Positions 33,141-42,518 of a stretch of DNA of 64,000 nucleotides are shown here, piece by piece (the first letter of the stretch is position 1; each line of letters opens with the position of its first letter). Source of the stretch: Daedaleopsis sinensis (taxonomy: Eukaryota > Basidiomycota > Agaricomycetes > Polyporales > Polyporaceae). The notes beneath the pieces were generated by a model. That model had not been told where the DNA came from, searched no databases, and was given only the letters and a program-made list of their open reading frames with translations. Position numbers and translations under genes: made by a program. The stretch spans positions 1,736,001-1,800,000 of the forward strand of contig CM066304.1 in assembly GCA_033807695.1 (NCBI GenBank). The letters are read 5' to 3'.

Positions 33141-35842
33141 GTTGTAGGTTGTAGAGTGACTTGTTGCTCCAGTATTATTTTCGGAGCACGGCAGATATGT
33201 GCAAACTCCGGCGTGATCGAATCAGTCGTACTCCCTGTATCAAACAGGGTGTACGCCATGATCCCGTTCACGTCGACTAGTGCGCACAACATCGCCGTCT
33301 CTTTCGCGCTTTGGTTGGGTTGTACCATGAGCGGGGTGGTAGACCTACGCCGTACTGTTGCCGAATGCTCTCTCGGGGCCTGCGGGGGCGTGTGTGCCTT
33401 CATGGCATACACACGCTCCTTTGCATCGGGCTCCGTACGCATTGCGCAAACACGGACGTACGGTTCTTCTGGCTCGGTTTCCGAGTCGCAATCAATGATT
33501 CGCATTGATTGCGCCCGTACTACTTCCGAGCTTGCATCGTCCTCTCCGTTTTCCTCCTCCTCTGGCTCGCCCTGTGAGCCATGATCACTCTCGTACTGGG
33601 ATCCACCCCATTGCTCGGGGCCGGGTCTCAGTTCGGATTCCTCGCCGTCTTCTACTCGTTGCGAGTGGAAGCGGGGTCGAGGACGGGCATTCGCGGGTCC
33701 CTGCGATGCTTTGGGGCATGACGGGTCACCGCGGAAATGCCCCACTTGGCCACAGGCGAAACACGCGTTATCACGCGGTTTTGCTCCGGGGGTAGGAGGA
33801 CGGTAAGGTGTCTTTGCCGTCGGTGTGCGCGAGCTCGATTCGCGTGGTTCCTCGCGACGGCCGCGGTCGCGCGATTGCGATCGCGGTCTCTCGCGCGAGT
33901 GCCGATTGCGTCCCGTTTCGCGGTCTCGACGGTGCTGGATTGTCTGGTTCGCGCTCGTCGTCGGGCGGACATATGTGGGTGCGTTGCGATGACCAATCGC
34001 GTCCGCGCCCGCATATGCCTCCTCGAGTTGACGAGCATTCTCCACGATTGTATCCCAACGATTATACTCAGCAGTAATCCCTCGATTAATGCTGAGGTTA
34101 CGCCGGATGTTATCAGGCAGCCCGTTGAATAGCTTCCGTTTCATTTCATATTCCGTTGGATGCTCGATCATCTCGCGCGCGCGGCGGCGTAAGTCCGCTG
34201 CGTATCGCTCCACTCCATGCTGGGAGCGATATGCGCACTTTATAAACTCCTCCGTCGCGCGAGCAGCCGTGCTCGAGTGCACGAACCTTGCGTGCAGGAG
34301 GCATACTGCCTCCTCGAACGATGGCGTGTGCGAGTTGTCGGGATGGTCTATCTCCTGAGCATACCAGTCGTCAGCATCTCCTTTCAGATGCTGGCGCAAG
34401 TATATCAGTCGATATCCGTCCGCGTCCGGGCCGCAGACATTGTATGCTCGCATCCAATCCAGTACTCCATCCAACCAAGTATAAAATACTTGGTGGTTGT
34501 TAGCACCATCATATTTAGATGGTACCTCAATTTTTGGGTGCTTCATCCCTTCCGGGATGACCAGTTTCTTGCCTACTTTGTGTCTGATGTTATTGACAAG
34601 CTGCTCCAAGAGCGCGTCGAGATGCGCTCTTGGATTCGCCGTAGGTGTGGTGTCCGCGCGCGGGGCAGTCGATTGGAGCACGCTCATCGGCTGTCCCGCC
34701 GTGTATATAGTGACATTGCCATACCTCGCAGCTCCTGGGCGGAGTGCATCCGAGATGGACCCCGCCGGCTGCCGCGAGTTGTCTGTCTCGCCGGAGGGGG
34801 GTACAAACCTGACATTATTTTGTCCCCCCCTATGCGCGTTCTCGCCGCGCGGCGCGTCAGGCGCGTCGCGCATTATACGTGCAGCATCGTGCTGCTCGTT
34901 TAATATGTCATTGTACGTGGGACGTAGATACGCATATCTATCTATGTTCGACTCATCAAACGCGGGCGGCGGGACTACTGAGCGCGACGATTCGTTCTCG
35001 GACGGTATCGATGTGTTCGCGGCATGGAGCACCTCGTCCACATTCGGCTGGATGGCCTGCCGGTTGCGACCTTGATGTCGTACGGCGCGCGTGATTCGCG
35101 CGTCGTATTCGTCAAGACTCTCGCCAGACTGTCGCGCGTGCGAGCTCGTAGACTCGGCTACCGCGTGCGACGCCGAGTCTTGCTCCGTATTGTTAGTTGG
35201 GGGGCCTGGCTTGAACTCCATGTTGCGGCGCTGGGCTATCTCCGAAAGTGGAGGTAGCCCTAGTAGCAGTCGCGCCTCCGCGATGGTCTGCTCGACATCG
35301 CGGATCATGTTTTGGTTGTCCTGGAGTGCGCGATTGGTACGGGCGTGTGCGGCTCGTACCTCATCGGCGTACTCCTGGATCACTACCGTGGATCGGGCTT
35401 GAAGTTGATTTAACTCGTGGCCATGCTCGGTAAGCTGTTGGGTGCGCAGATACATTTGTTCACGCAAAGCTAACTGGCTTTGCGTGACAACTTCTGCCAC
35501 CCGGTTCTGCCTTTCCTCGGTCGTCGCAGGGGAATGGGCGGGGCGTCGATCACTCGACGCTGCCGCCGCTTCCATCTGCGACGCACTGACCGCGAATGCG
35601 GCCGGGGATATGGTCGGATTTGGTTGATGGATTTCGGGGGACTCACCGGGGGCGCCTCGGATCAGCGGGGTGGTCCGTCCTCCTCGGGGAGTCGGCGAAA
35701 TCGTTGATGTTGAATTGTCGCCCCGGCCCAGTTCCTGGTCCGGTATGTCTGTTACGTACGGGGCCCGGGGAGCTGTCGGTGGGAATTCGAAGTGTCGCCT
35801 GAGAAAGACATGTCGCCTAGAATTGAGTACGAGGCGAGTCAA
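33125..35842 (-). CDS. Gypsy Gag plus N-terminal protease, frameshifted at its end
   Basis: Open for 905 codons. The start is unclear: an ATG near 35812 is in another frame and opens only a short ORF, while the first ATG in the long frame is at 35575, so a small indel near the start is possible. Order: Ser/Pro-rich N-terminus, coiled-coil region (LREQMYLRTQQLTEHGHEL), Gag core with the retrotransposon-gag pattern (FYTWLDGVLDWMRAY, YLRQHLKGDADDWYAQEI, FIKCAYRSQHGVERYAADL), Arg-rich segment, a Cys/His knuckle with unusual CX2CX4HX6C spacing (CFACGQVGHFRGDPSC), then protease TLFDTGSTTDS. The reading frame is lost four codons after VTLQ because of the duplication at 33141-33154. Confidence 0.85.
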   Translation of the reverse strand: MTRLVLNSRRHVFLRRHFEFPPTAPRAPYVTDIPDQELGRGDNSTSTISPTPRGGRTTPLIRGAPGESPEIHQPNPTISPAAFAVSASQMEAAAASSDRRPAHSPATTEERQNRVAEVVTQSQLALREQMYLRTQQLTEHGHELNQLQARSTVVIQEYADEVRAAHARTNRALQDNQNMIRDVEQTIAEARLLLGLPPLSEIAQRRNMEFKPGPPTNNTEQDSASHAVAESTSSHARQSGESLDEYDARITRAVRHQGRNRQAIQPNVDEVLHAANTSIPSENESSRSVVPPPAFDESNIDRYAYLRPTYNDILNEQHDAARIMRDAPDAPRGENAHRGGQNNVRFVPPSGETDNSRQPAGSISDALRPGAARYGNVTIYTAGQPMSVLQSTAPRADTTPTANPRAHLDALLEQLVNNIRHKVGKKLVIPEGMKHPKIEVPSKYDGANNHQVFYTWLDGVLDWMRAYNVCGPDADGYRLIYLRQHLKGDADDWYAQEIDHPDNSHTPSFEEAVCLLHARFVHSSTAARATEEFIKCAYRSQHGVERYAADLRRRAREMIEHPTEYEMKRKLFNGLPDNIRRNLSINRGITAEYNRWDTIVENARQLEEAYAGADAIGHRNAPTYVRPTTSANQTIQHRRDRETGRNRHSRERPRSQSRDRGRREEPRESSSRTPTAKTPYRPPTPGAKPRDNACFACGQVGHFRGDPSCPKASQGPANARPRPRFHSQRVEDGEESELRPGPEQWGGSQYESDHGSQGEPEEEENGEDDASSEVVRAQSMRIIDCDSETEPEEPYVRVCAMRTEPDAKERVYAMKAHTPPQAPREHSATVRRRSTTPLMVQPNQSAKETAMLCALVDVNGIMAYTLFDTGSTTDSITPEFAHICRAPKIILEQQVTLQPTTWMLW
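33141..33154. repeat. 7 bp tandem duplication disrupting the protease frame
   Basis: GTTGTAG occurs twice in a row. With one copy, the protease reads continuously from Gag into the segment RSKISYGTRIPVK. Confidence 0.8.
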
Positions 35843-35848
35843 AAAAGA

Positions 35849-36095
35849 TGTAAAAGCACAGTGTCTACTCCTCGCCCTAGTCGTGACTCGTCCAAGCCTG
35901 TATATTCAGGAGACGTGTACAACGGGGGGTGAAGAGAGAGTTATCCTCTCTCTTCCCCTGACACGCGGATATACTACATGATAACTGTACAGTACTTCAG
36001 CCACAGTGATGATATAAGCGGTAGTCCATGGTTCGAGACGCCAGCACAGCCACTAGGCGTTAATACCGGGGTATTAACGCCTCGCGGCCTTTACA
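35849..36095 (-). repeat. 5' LTR of the Gypsy element
   Basis: 247 bp copy of 25898-26144 with two mismatches. It contains a perfect inverted repeat with 13 bp arms (36055-36067 and 36070-36082), disrupted by one base in the other LTR. Confidence 0.9.
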
Positions 36096-36100
36096 CTCTG

Positions 36101-36569
36101 GGATCTAGCAGTTTTGATTCTGAGGAAGAAAGGTGTCCGCCTTCGTACTGTAACCATTGGGCTGATACTCGGTGCGACGGCATTTGAGTCGAGAAAGAGA
36201 GTAGGTGATGGAAGCGAGAAAATTGACAAGGGAGCAACGCGCCTGGCAAGGATTGTGATTACTGAGACAGCTCACCTCCTATGGAAGGCTCGTTGTGAGC
36301 GGGTTATACAGAGAGGTAACGAGGAGTCTGAGTGGCATACTATTAAAGAACTGGAGAACAGGTGGTACGCAGCACTTGCCAGTCGGCTCCTGATGGACCA
36401 AGCCTTGACAAATGGGAGACTTGGCAGGAAGGCTATCGGTCGGAAACATGTCCTGGCCACATGGACGGGTGTAATTGCAAATGAGGACGACCTCCCAGAG
36501 GACTGGATTGGTACGCCGGGGGTTTTAGTGGGTAGGCTGGGCCCTGGACGTGAGCGGGAGCCGGATTAA
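36101..36569 (+). CDS. LINE ORF2, part 3: C-terminal end
   Basis: Last 155 codons of the LINE ORF2 after the Gypsy insertion. Keeping one copy of CTCTG, the frame continues from GRQRL into WDLAVLILRKKG and ends at the TAA at 36567-36569. The segment is helical and basic, as is usual for LINE tails. No catalytic motif lies here. Confidence 0.85.
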
Positions 36570-36749
36570 CCCGGCCCGAGCGTCTATCCCAGGAGTCCCA
36601 CACAGTGGTTTGATTCCGAGTGCGTAACTGCATTTCCCCCGACCGGTGCGGCAGCGCGAGCTGCTATACCTTTGCGCAACCTGGACGGGGGGCCTCAGGC
36701 CCTACCGAAGGCTAGCACCGAAAAAAAAATATATATATATATATATATT
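36570..36749 (+). other. LINE 3' UTR and AT-repeat tail
   Basis: GC-rich 3' UTR followed by nine or so A and an (AT)n run (36720-36749), taken as the 3' end of the LINE. Confidence 0.65.
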
Positions 36750-37052
36750 TCGGAAGCATGCGCCGAAGCAAGGGCTTGCTCAGAACCTAATGCTGCGGTA
36801 TCAGTACAGTACTAGTAAGTACTTACTTTTAGTAGTACTTCGATAGAACCGGTACCAATGGAGATGGTGTTCAGATAACTGCACAATTGTTACATGTGTT
36901 CTACACCTTCGGTCGCGTTGAAGCTATCTCAGCAAAGAGATCAAGTTCACTAGCGGAACAACATGCATATGTACCCGTAGGGATATCCGCGTACTTACAA
37001 ATACAATCCAGGACAATACGAACGGAATGCAGATTTCTGGTCACTCATGAAG
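36750..37052. other. intergenic, no supported gene
   Basis: AT-richer sequence between the LINE tail and the 3' end of the tubulin cofactor gene. It contains a run of short AGTAC/AGTACTT repeats near 36800-36840. Nothing else seen. Confidence 0.4.
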
Positions 37053-37973
37053 TCACATTTCCTCGTCGTCGAAATCGATGTCTTCCACAGGGAAGTCACC
37101 GACCTTGACTCGCTCTGGCTTAACGAAAACCCCGAAGTTTGGTCGACACTCAAAATAGCGTGTGCCTTTGACCCTGCGTACGACTCATTAGCAAATCAAA
37201 GCGAAAAGAGTTATACCGAGAACTCACGAGCCGTCATTCTTGCCTATAGGTTCGTCGTACTCGATGCCGACCCATACACCCTTGGCGAAATCGGTGGGAC
37301 CGACAAACCGCACTGTTCCTCGCTTGCGGAAGTCCTCTTCGGTCGACTCTACCTCGCATCGTGCGCCCACGGATATATCGACCGGTTGCGTCTCCTGAAC
37401 GTGTTCTTCGGGTTTGTCTCCAAATCGGCCTATCTTGTTTCGTTGTTTGTAAGCGAGCACAGTGTCTGAGACGTCGTTAGCCCTTCAGATGATGGCCGGA
37501 AGAACAACAATCCACCTTGTCTCTGTGCATACTCAGCCTCACTGAGCTCGAACTTGTCCACTTGTGACGTGTCTGTGAGTTGGCCAGTGAACGAGGTTGA
37601 AGGGTCGAGATCCGTGACCTAGTGGAAGCTCCGGTCAAATGGGTGGCCAACATATCTCGGGACATATCTTCGTACCTTGAGCACCTGCCAATCTCGCAAA
37701 CCGTAGAAACCGAGTGGCCGGCTATCATCGGCGAGAGTGACGATAGGTTCGGCGGCATCTTCGGAGGCAAGGACAGATATTGACTGGTTTTGGACAGGAA
37801 CGCCAGTGATCATCTCAAGTTTGTTCTACCTCAGCACCAGTCCGTGAGTATATGCCCCGCGAGTATGCGGTAGGCGGACGCACCTTTAACGTTCCGACGG
37901 TCAAGCTCAGGTCGTATCGTCGCTCCGATCGCGTATCTGGAGAGACAACATAGACGTTGACTGTACTAGCCAT
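37053..37973 (-). CDS. ALF1: tubulin-folding cofactor B (Alf1/TBCB), five exons, 233 residues
   Basis: Chaperone that handles alpha-tubulin during tubulin heterodimer assembly in the cytoplasm. Exons: 37884-37973, 37676-37825, 37516-37618, 37228-37465 and 37053-37173, all with GT-AG introns; the sum is 234 codons including the stop. The N-terminal ubiquitin-like domain starts [19 protein letters not shown]; then [11 protein letters not shown] and [13 protein letters not shown], the [18 protein letters not shown] linker and [15 protein letters not shown], then the CAP-Gly domain with [18 protein letters not shown] and [18 protein letters not shown]. The acidic end DDEEM resembles the EEVD/DEL-like tails of CAP-Gly proteins. 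Length is normal for the family. It is divergent from the thioesterase gene, with 414 bp between start codons. No sign of damage. Confidence 0.95.
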
Positions 37974-38276
37974 CGTAAGATGAGTCGTATAGCAGAGCAC
38001 AGCGCAAGGGAGAACAAGAGACTCGCCTAGGTTGAGACATCGGTCTCATGATGTCTACAGTCCTAGGTACGGTCAAAGTCGTATGCTCTTAGTCTTGACG
38101 CTGTGTGCTTGTTAATGCTGCAGCTGAAAGCGTGTTCGGTGATGGTGGACACGATGAGAAAGAAAGACGCCGCCACCGAGCGCGACGGTCTCCTCCCGCT
38201 CAGCGCTAGCGCCGCGAACATACTCCTCTTCCGGCCAACCATGTAACCGGACCGCCTACTCATCGGAGTCAACGCC

Positions 38277-38327
38277 TTCCTCCTCCTCCTCCTCCTCCTC
38301 CTCCTCCTCCTCTTCCTCCTCTTCCTC
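38277..38327. repeat. TCC-type microsatellite
   Basis: Nearly pure (TCC)n of about 50 bp in the shared promoter region between the divergent TBCB and thioesterase genes. A pyrimidine-rich tract upstream of a fungal start codon may affect expression, but that is inference. Confidence 0.8.
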
Positions 38328-38387
38328 AACACATATACATATCTGGCAGACCTCTCTAAGCTGCAGAGGTAAACTGTTGCCTCCCCT

Positions 38388-39209
38388 ATGAACAGCCTGC
38401 TTCGTCGTACTTTCCGAGCTGCATATCGCTCATCAGCTTTGGGTCCTCGTTCCTACTCGTCAGTCTCGATCGAGGTACGGGTGCTGACTTGAGTCTGTTT
38501 ATAATCTGAATAACCTATCTAGTTCTAGGCTCTTCGCGATCGGTTCAGAGACCCGACTTCTCCTTTCCACCTACCACCAGGTACTCAGGGACCCGACTCT
38601 CCTGACCCGCCACCAGAGGATCTCACCCCAGCAGAAGAAGGCCGTGCGCGACTGCGGGAGCTTGGCTACAATCCAGATAGTTTCTGGGAACAGCCCGTTG
38701 TCTGGGGAGACCATGATTCGTTCCAGTGAGTCGACTGATCCATCTAGCCATCGCGCTCTCTGAGCGTGGACAAAACTCGCGATAGACATGTCAACAACGT
38801 GCGCTACGTCCGCTTCTTCGAGTCTGGACGTATACACTGGATGCGTGCCCTGGGGAACGAGCTCGGTGGACCCGCGAAGGCCGACGCGATGATCAAGGGC
38901 AAAGGCGTGTCCCTCATCCTCAAATCCCTCTCCGTCGACTACAAGCGACCCGTCGTCTACCCCGACGTGCTTCTCGTCGCGCACCAACCGCATCTTGGCC
39001 CGAATTCGCGGACAGGCTCCTCGCGGCAGGCGAAGACGCACTTCTATGTGAAGGGCGCGATGTGGTCGTACGCACAGCGGCGGATTGTGACAGAAAGCGA
39101 CTCGGTGCTTGTGTGGTACGACTACGACAAGCTCGCGAAGTGTGACCCGGGCGAGGAGGCGAATGCGGCCATCATGAGGAGGATGAGTCTTGGATCGACT
39201 GGGGCGTAG
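38388..39209 (+). CDS. hotdog-fold thioesterase-like protein, probably mitochondrial, three exons
   Basis: Acyl-CoA thioesterase-like protein of the 4HBT/hotdog superfamily. Exons 38388-38474, 38529-38725 and 38786-39209 give 235 residues, with phases that match. The N-terminus MNSLLRRTFRAAYRSS is Arg/Ser rich without acidic residues, like a mitochondrial targeting peptide. The hotdog core begins GDHDSFQHVNNVRYVRFFESGR, where the Asp/His-Asn-Asn pattern resembles the catalytic D-x-x-x-H-V-N-N region of 4-hydroxybenzoyl-CoA-like thioesterases. It continues through SLILKSLSVDYKRPVVYPDVL. Substrate cannot be told. The gene has a short intron in the targeting region and one right before the catalytic motif. 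Confidence 0.85.
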
Positions 39210-39640
39210 GCGAGTATTTTTGTCTTCTTACTGCTTAACAACTTGCTTGAAAGCGTTGCAACATCGTATGCGCTAGACAACCAGTGACAACCAGTAATGC
39301 TTGTACTATGCTGTCTCTTGTGAGTACTCAGCACTCAGCACTGAGAGTACGTCGTTCTACACCGCGGTGCGGAAAGAAGAGGACGTTCCGTTCCACAGGG
39401 TAGCTGCGTATGTGCTTCGCGAAATGCATTTCGTCATCGGTGAGGCAACGCCGTGGGTTCGTAGCAGTCCTAGGTTGATTCAAAGAGCAGCGCTTGAGAT
39501 CCAGGTTAAATGTGCGACGATCGCGACTGATAGTCCCGACTTCCCTCCCGCCCTCAAACACAGCGATCGTTATCGCTATCATGAAGAACATATGTCATAT
39601 GCATTGTCAAAGCACAGAGCCGGAACTTCGAGCGATATGG
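39210..39640. other. no firmly supported gene
   Basis: A 159-codon plus-strand ORF (39301-39780) covers this stretch. Only its C-terminal part resembles the start of the neighbouring F-box gene; the remainder shows nothing recognisable. Confidence 0.35.
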
Positions 39641-41205
39641 TCTCGTACCTACTCTGCGGTGGTGGGGTGCGAGCTACTACCACGACGTATACTAAAGCGA
39701 TAGAGCTCGCAAAGCACCTCATCGCTGAACTTCGTAATTATGATCTTCGACTCGACAATGATGGCTATGATGACGAGTGAGTCATCAGCTTTCCTTATCA
39801 CGTTGCGTCTATAGCTTAACCTACTGGAAGGAGAACTTTCTTGCACTCAGTATGCCTTAATCTGCTTAATTATAGGTTCATGCTGACGCGAAATAGCTAC
39901 GAACCCTGGATAACCTTCTATGTGAAGGGTCCAAAATCGTCCGTTCAAAATCGTCCGTCGACTCATCAACACGCTCTCCCCAGTGCATCAAATGCCGCCC
40001 GAAATACTCTCTATCATCTTCTCTCTTGTCCCACGTCTTCTGCCAACTCCGGATAATCGCACGCAAAGCTCTATCCGGTCTGGTTCCGTGGATGTGCGTG
40101 ATTTAGTGCCACTCACAACAGTTTGCATGCACTGACGGGAGGCTACGCGACTCTACACGACGAAGAGCACTTTCTGAAGGAGAGATATCCTAGCTTCCCG
40201 AGCATCTGGCGTAATCGTTCTCCCAGCCGGCAGCCCTCTGCTTCGAAAGCTGAAGCTCTCGCACTTCATTTACGCCCAACTCTCGTTCAAGCTTGATCGG
40301 GCCGTAGGTCGGTGTATGCGAGCCATGCATGAGTTCCTGTCCCTGCTTTCGTCGCATCGCCATTCCCCGTACCTGCCTCATTTGGGTCGGACTGTTATGC
40401 GCCTCGGAGCTCACGCCTGCAGCGAAAGCCATCGCGGAAGACCGGGATATGCAGCACGCCTCCCATATGCTCATCACCGTCGTTCGCAAGGGGACGCACG
40501 CCAGCATTTGTTCCTTTCGTCGCGGCTGCCCCGGAGGCTTCGCAGTGTACGTGTCTCGATGCACATGTGAATCATCAGGATCGTCGGTGGTCGATGAGTA
40601 CGCAACAATCCCCCTGGCTGGATTGCAACAAAACCCTTACGAACGTCCCCCTCCTTTCTGCCATACGCAAGCTTTGTCTCATCGCTGGCCTGGACACGGT
40701 GTGGTGGTCCGAGGAGCGCGCGGATTCGACCTTTCCGGGGCTGCAAGCACTACAAGTCGTCGTCGCAGACAAGGCACTCCAGCCCGACTCCTCTCTGTCT
40801 TCAGTCTACCGTCCCTCCTTGTCCGCGAAAATCGTCACCTGTCGCTCCGTAAGGGAGGTTACGTTCTTGCTGGATCTTGCGAAGGCGCGGGCAGCTGCCC
40901 GACTTCCCCTCTCCTGTCTGTTGCTCGACATAGCTCGAAGATGTGGGCAAGAGATGTGGCAATATGACGCCCATGGGAAGCTTGTCCGGACTCTTGTCGA
41001 GGAGGAGGCCCAATCATATCGCTACAAGCGGGCGGTGGAGGGGAATGCTTCCGTATCCTACATGGCTGGAAGAGTCATAGTCGTTTTACATATTGCCTTA
41101 GCTGGCGCGACCTTCTCGCTGCCTATAATAGAAGTCGGAGGCGATCGCGGTGAGGTAGTAGAGTTCACTAGACCTTATAAATGGCAACACTCGAGCTCTA
41201 GTTAG
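39640..41205 (+). pseudogene. decayed F-box family gene (copy A)
   Basis: Remnant of a paralog of the F-box gene just downstream. An N-terminal helix (YTKAIELAKHLIAELRNYDL) is followed by the F-box-like stretch LSPVHQMPPEILSIIFSLVPRLLP around 39960-40100. Then stops appear and much of the middle is missing. At 40190-40300 the block SPLLRKLKLSHFIYAQLSFKLD matches copy B, and the C-terminal half continues in two further frames (ASELTPAAKAIAEDRDMQHASHMLI, then NHQDRRWS to about 41070). At least two frameshifts, several stops and an internal deletion make it a pseudogene. Confidence 0.65.
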
Positions 41206-42028
41206 TAGTCGGGTGTTTGGACGTGACCCATACGGGCGTGGCAATGGTAGGGAAGTATATCGAGCGCTTGTAGTCACCTGGATGGCTCCTAACTCGGCCC
41301 CGGAGGTTCAACTCAAGCTACCACCTCGTATTGCTACGTTGTTATCGACATGAACACCTTTAATCCTCACGACGGGCAGCTCAGTGAGACCATCGAACTC
41401 ACAAAACAAGTTGTAGTCAATCTACGCAAAGAACTCCTCAACTTTCGCAACGCGACTCATGGACATCGGTTCGTTTATCATCCATTGCCTAATCAATGTG
41501 AACCTTTCACTGAATGGTATTGCCACAGGAAGGATCTGAAAGCAGTACGCCTGATATGACTGGCCTTACTCAGGCTCCGAGTCGTGTTGACCGCAATCGC
41601 AGCTACAGACACTGGACGCCCTTCTGTGCGAAGGATTCAAGATCGTCCGCCGACATATGAACACGTTATCTCCAATCCATCAACTGCCACCTGAAGTACT
41701 GTCGACGGTGTTCTCACTTGTCCCAGACTCTCTGCCGCCTCCGGGATGCGGTGTGAAAGGGGCGGTCATCCGATCTGGATGCGTGGAGACGCGACAATTG
41801 CTACCAATCACCGCAGTCTGCGAACTCTGGCGAGAGGTTGCTATCGGAACCCCATCATTATGGTCTACGCTACACGACACTGACACTACCTGGGACAGCA
41901 CGAAAATCAATTTCAAATTACGAAGCCTCTGGCGTGATCGCTGCACAGGCGGACCCTTTCACATCTACTGCAATGGAGCAATTTCGGACGCCACCGTAGA
42001 AGTCGTGACTGAGCAAAGCTATCGGGTC

Positions 42029-42033
42029 CAGGA
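42029..42033. other. target-site duplication CAGGA of Copia 2 (left)
   Basis: CAGGA before the left LTR recurs at 48029-48033 after the truncated right LTR. Confidence 0.85.
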
Positions 42034-42518
42034 TGTTCAGGTTTATGAGCGATAGCGAGAGATTCTAAGGCGCGTAGCGCTAGTTGTTAGTCTCACGCGT
42101 TCGGGGGAAGAACGTGTGTTTGTATTAGCTAACCTAAGGCGCGTAGCGCTAGTTGTTAGTCTGCATACAAACGTAAGTATCAAAGAGTAAACGCAGTGCG
42201 ATATGGGGCTCACCTCACGCGTTCGGGGGAAGAACGTGTGAGGGAGCTCTCCCGCAGACCCTAGCTTTATAGCATGGCCTCCAGCCCTAATAGTAATGAG
42301 TCGAAAGTGAAGGGATCGTAGGTAAAGGAGGGTTCAACCGTGGGAATGGAGTTGCAGATCAAAGTGATCGGCGTCTAGAGTGCCTAAAGAGGAGGCGGCG
42401 CGCTCTACGCGCGCCGCCTGGACCAGACTAGAGTGCTGCGCGAGGTTTGACTCCGTGCGCCAACTGGCACCGGGCCCCGCGCGTTGTAAGCGCACTCTGT
42501 CAGACGTTAACCTCAACA
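42034..42518 (-). repeat. 3' LTR of Copia 2
   Basis: 485 bp, TGTTCAGG to CCTCAACA on the plus strand. It contains two internal duplicated blocks (AAGGCGCGTAGCGCTAG at about 42066 and 42135; ACGCGTTCGGGGGAAGAACG near 42094 and 42216). Confidence 0.85.

Larger units (their letters stand above)
25898..36095 (-). mobile_element. Ty3/Gypsy chromovirus with an extra 3' ORF
   Basis: 10.2 kb element on the minus strand with 247 bp LTRs (two mismatches), a 5 bp target duplication and a purine tract beside the left LTR. Gene order is gag-protease, reverse transcriptase/RNase H/integrase/chromodomain, then an additional ORF of about 800 codons. Gag-protease carries a frameshift from a 7 bp tandem duplication, and an in-frame TGA separates protease from RT, so this copy is probably not autonomous now. 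No TGG-initial primer-binding site is visible next to the right LTR. Confidence 0.9.
6415..36749 (+). mobile_element. Tad1-like non-LTR retrotransposon (LINE), split by two LTR elements
   Basis: Autonomous LINE with ORF1 (zinc knuckle, RGG-rich tail) and ORF2 (AP-type endonuclease, reverse transcriptase, RNase H, C-terminal Cys/His knuckle), the organisation of the fungal Tad1 group. It is interrupted at 12672/23685 by an 11.0 kb LTR element and at 25897/36096 by a Ty3/Gypsy element. With these and one copy of each duplicated target removed, ORF2 is continuous for 1695 codons including the stop. The 3' end carries a short tail of A followed by (AT)n at about 36720-36749. The 5' limit is approximate. 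Confidence 0.85.

Noticed and set aside
36762..36770. LINE target-site duplication GCCGAAGCA matching 6406-6414
   Set aside because: Only 9 bp, not adjacent to a defined 5' end; kept only as a weak hint for the LINE limit.
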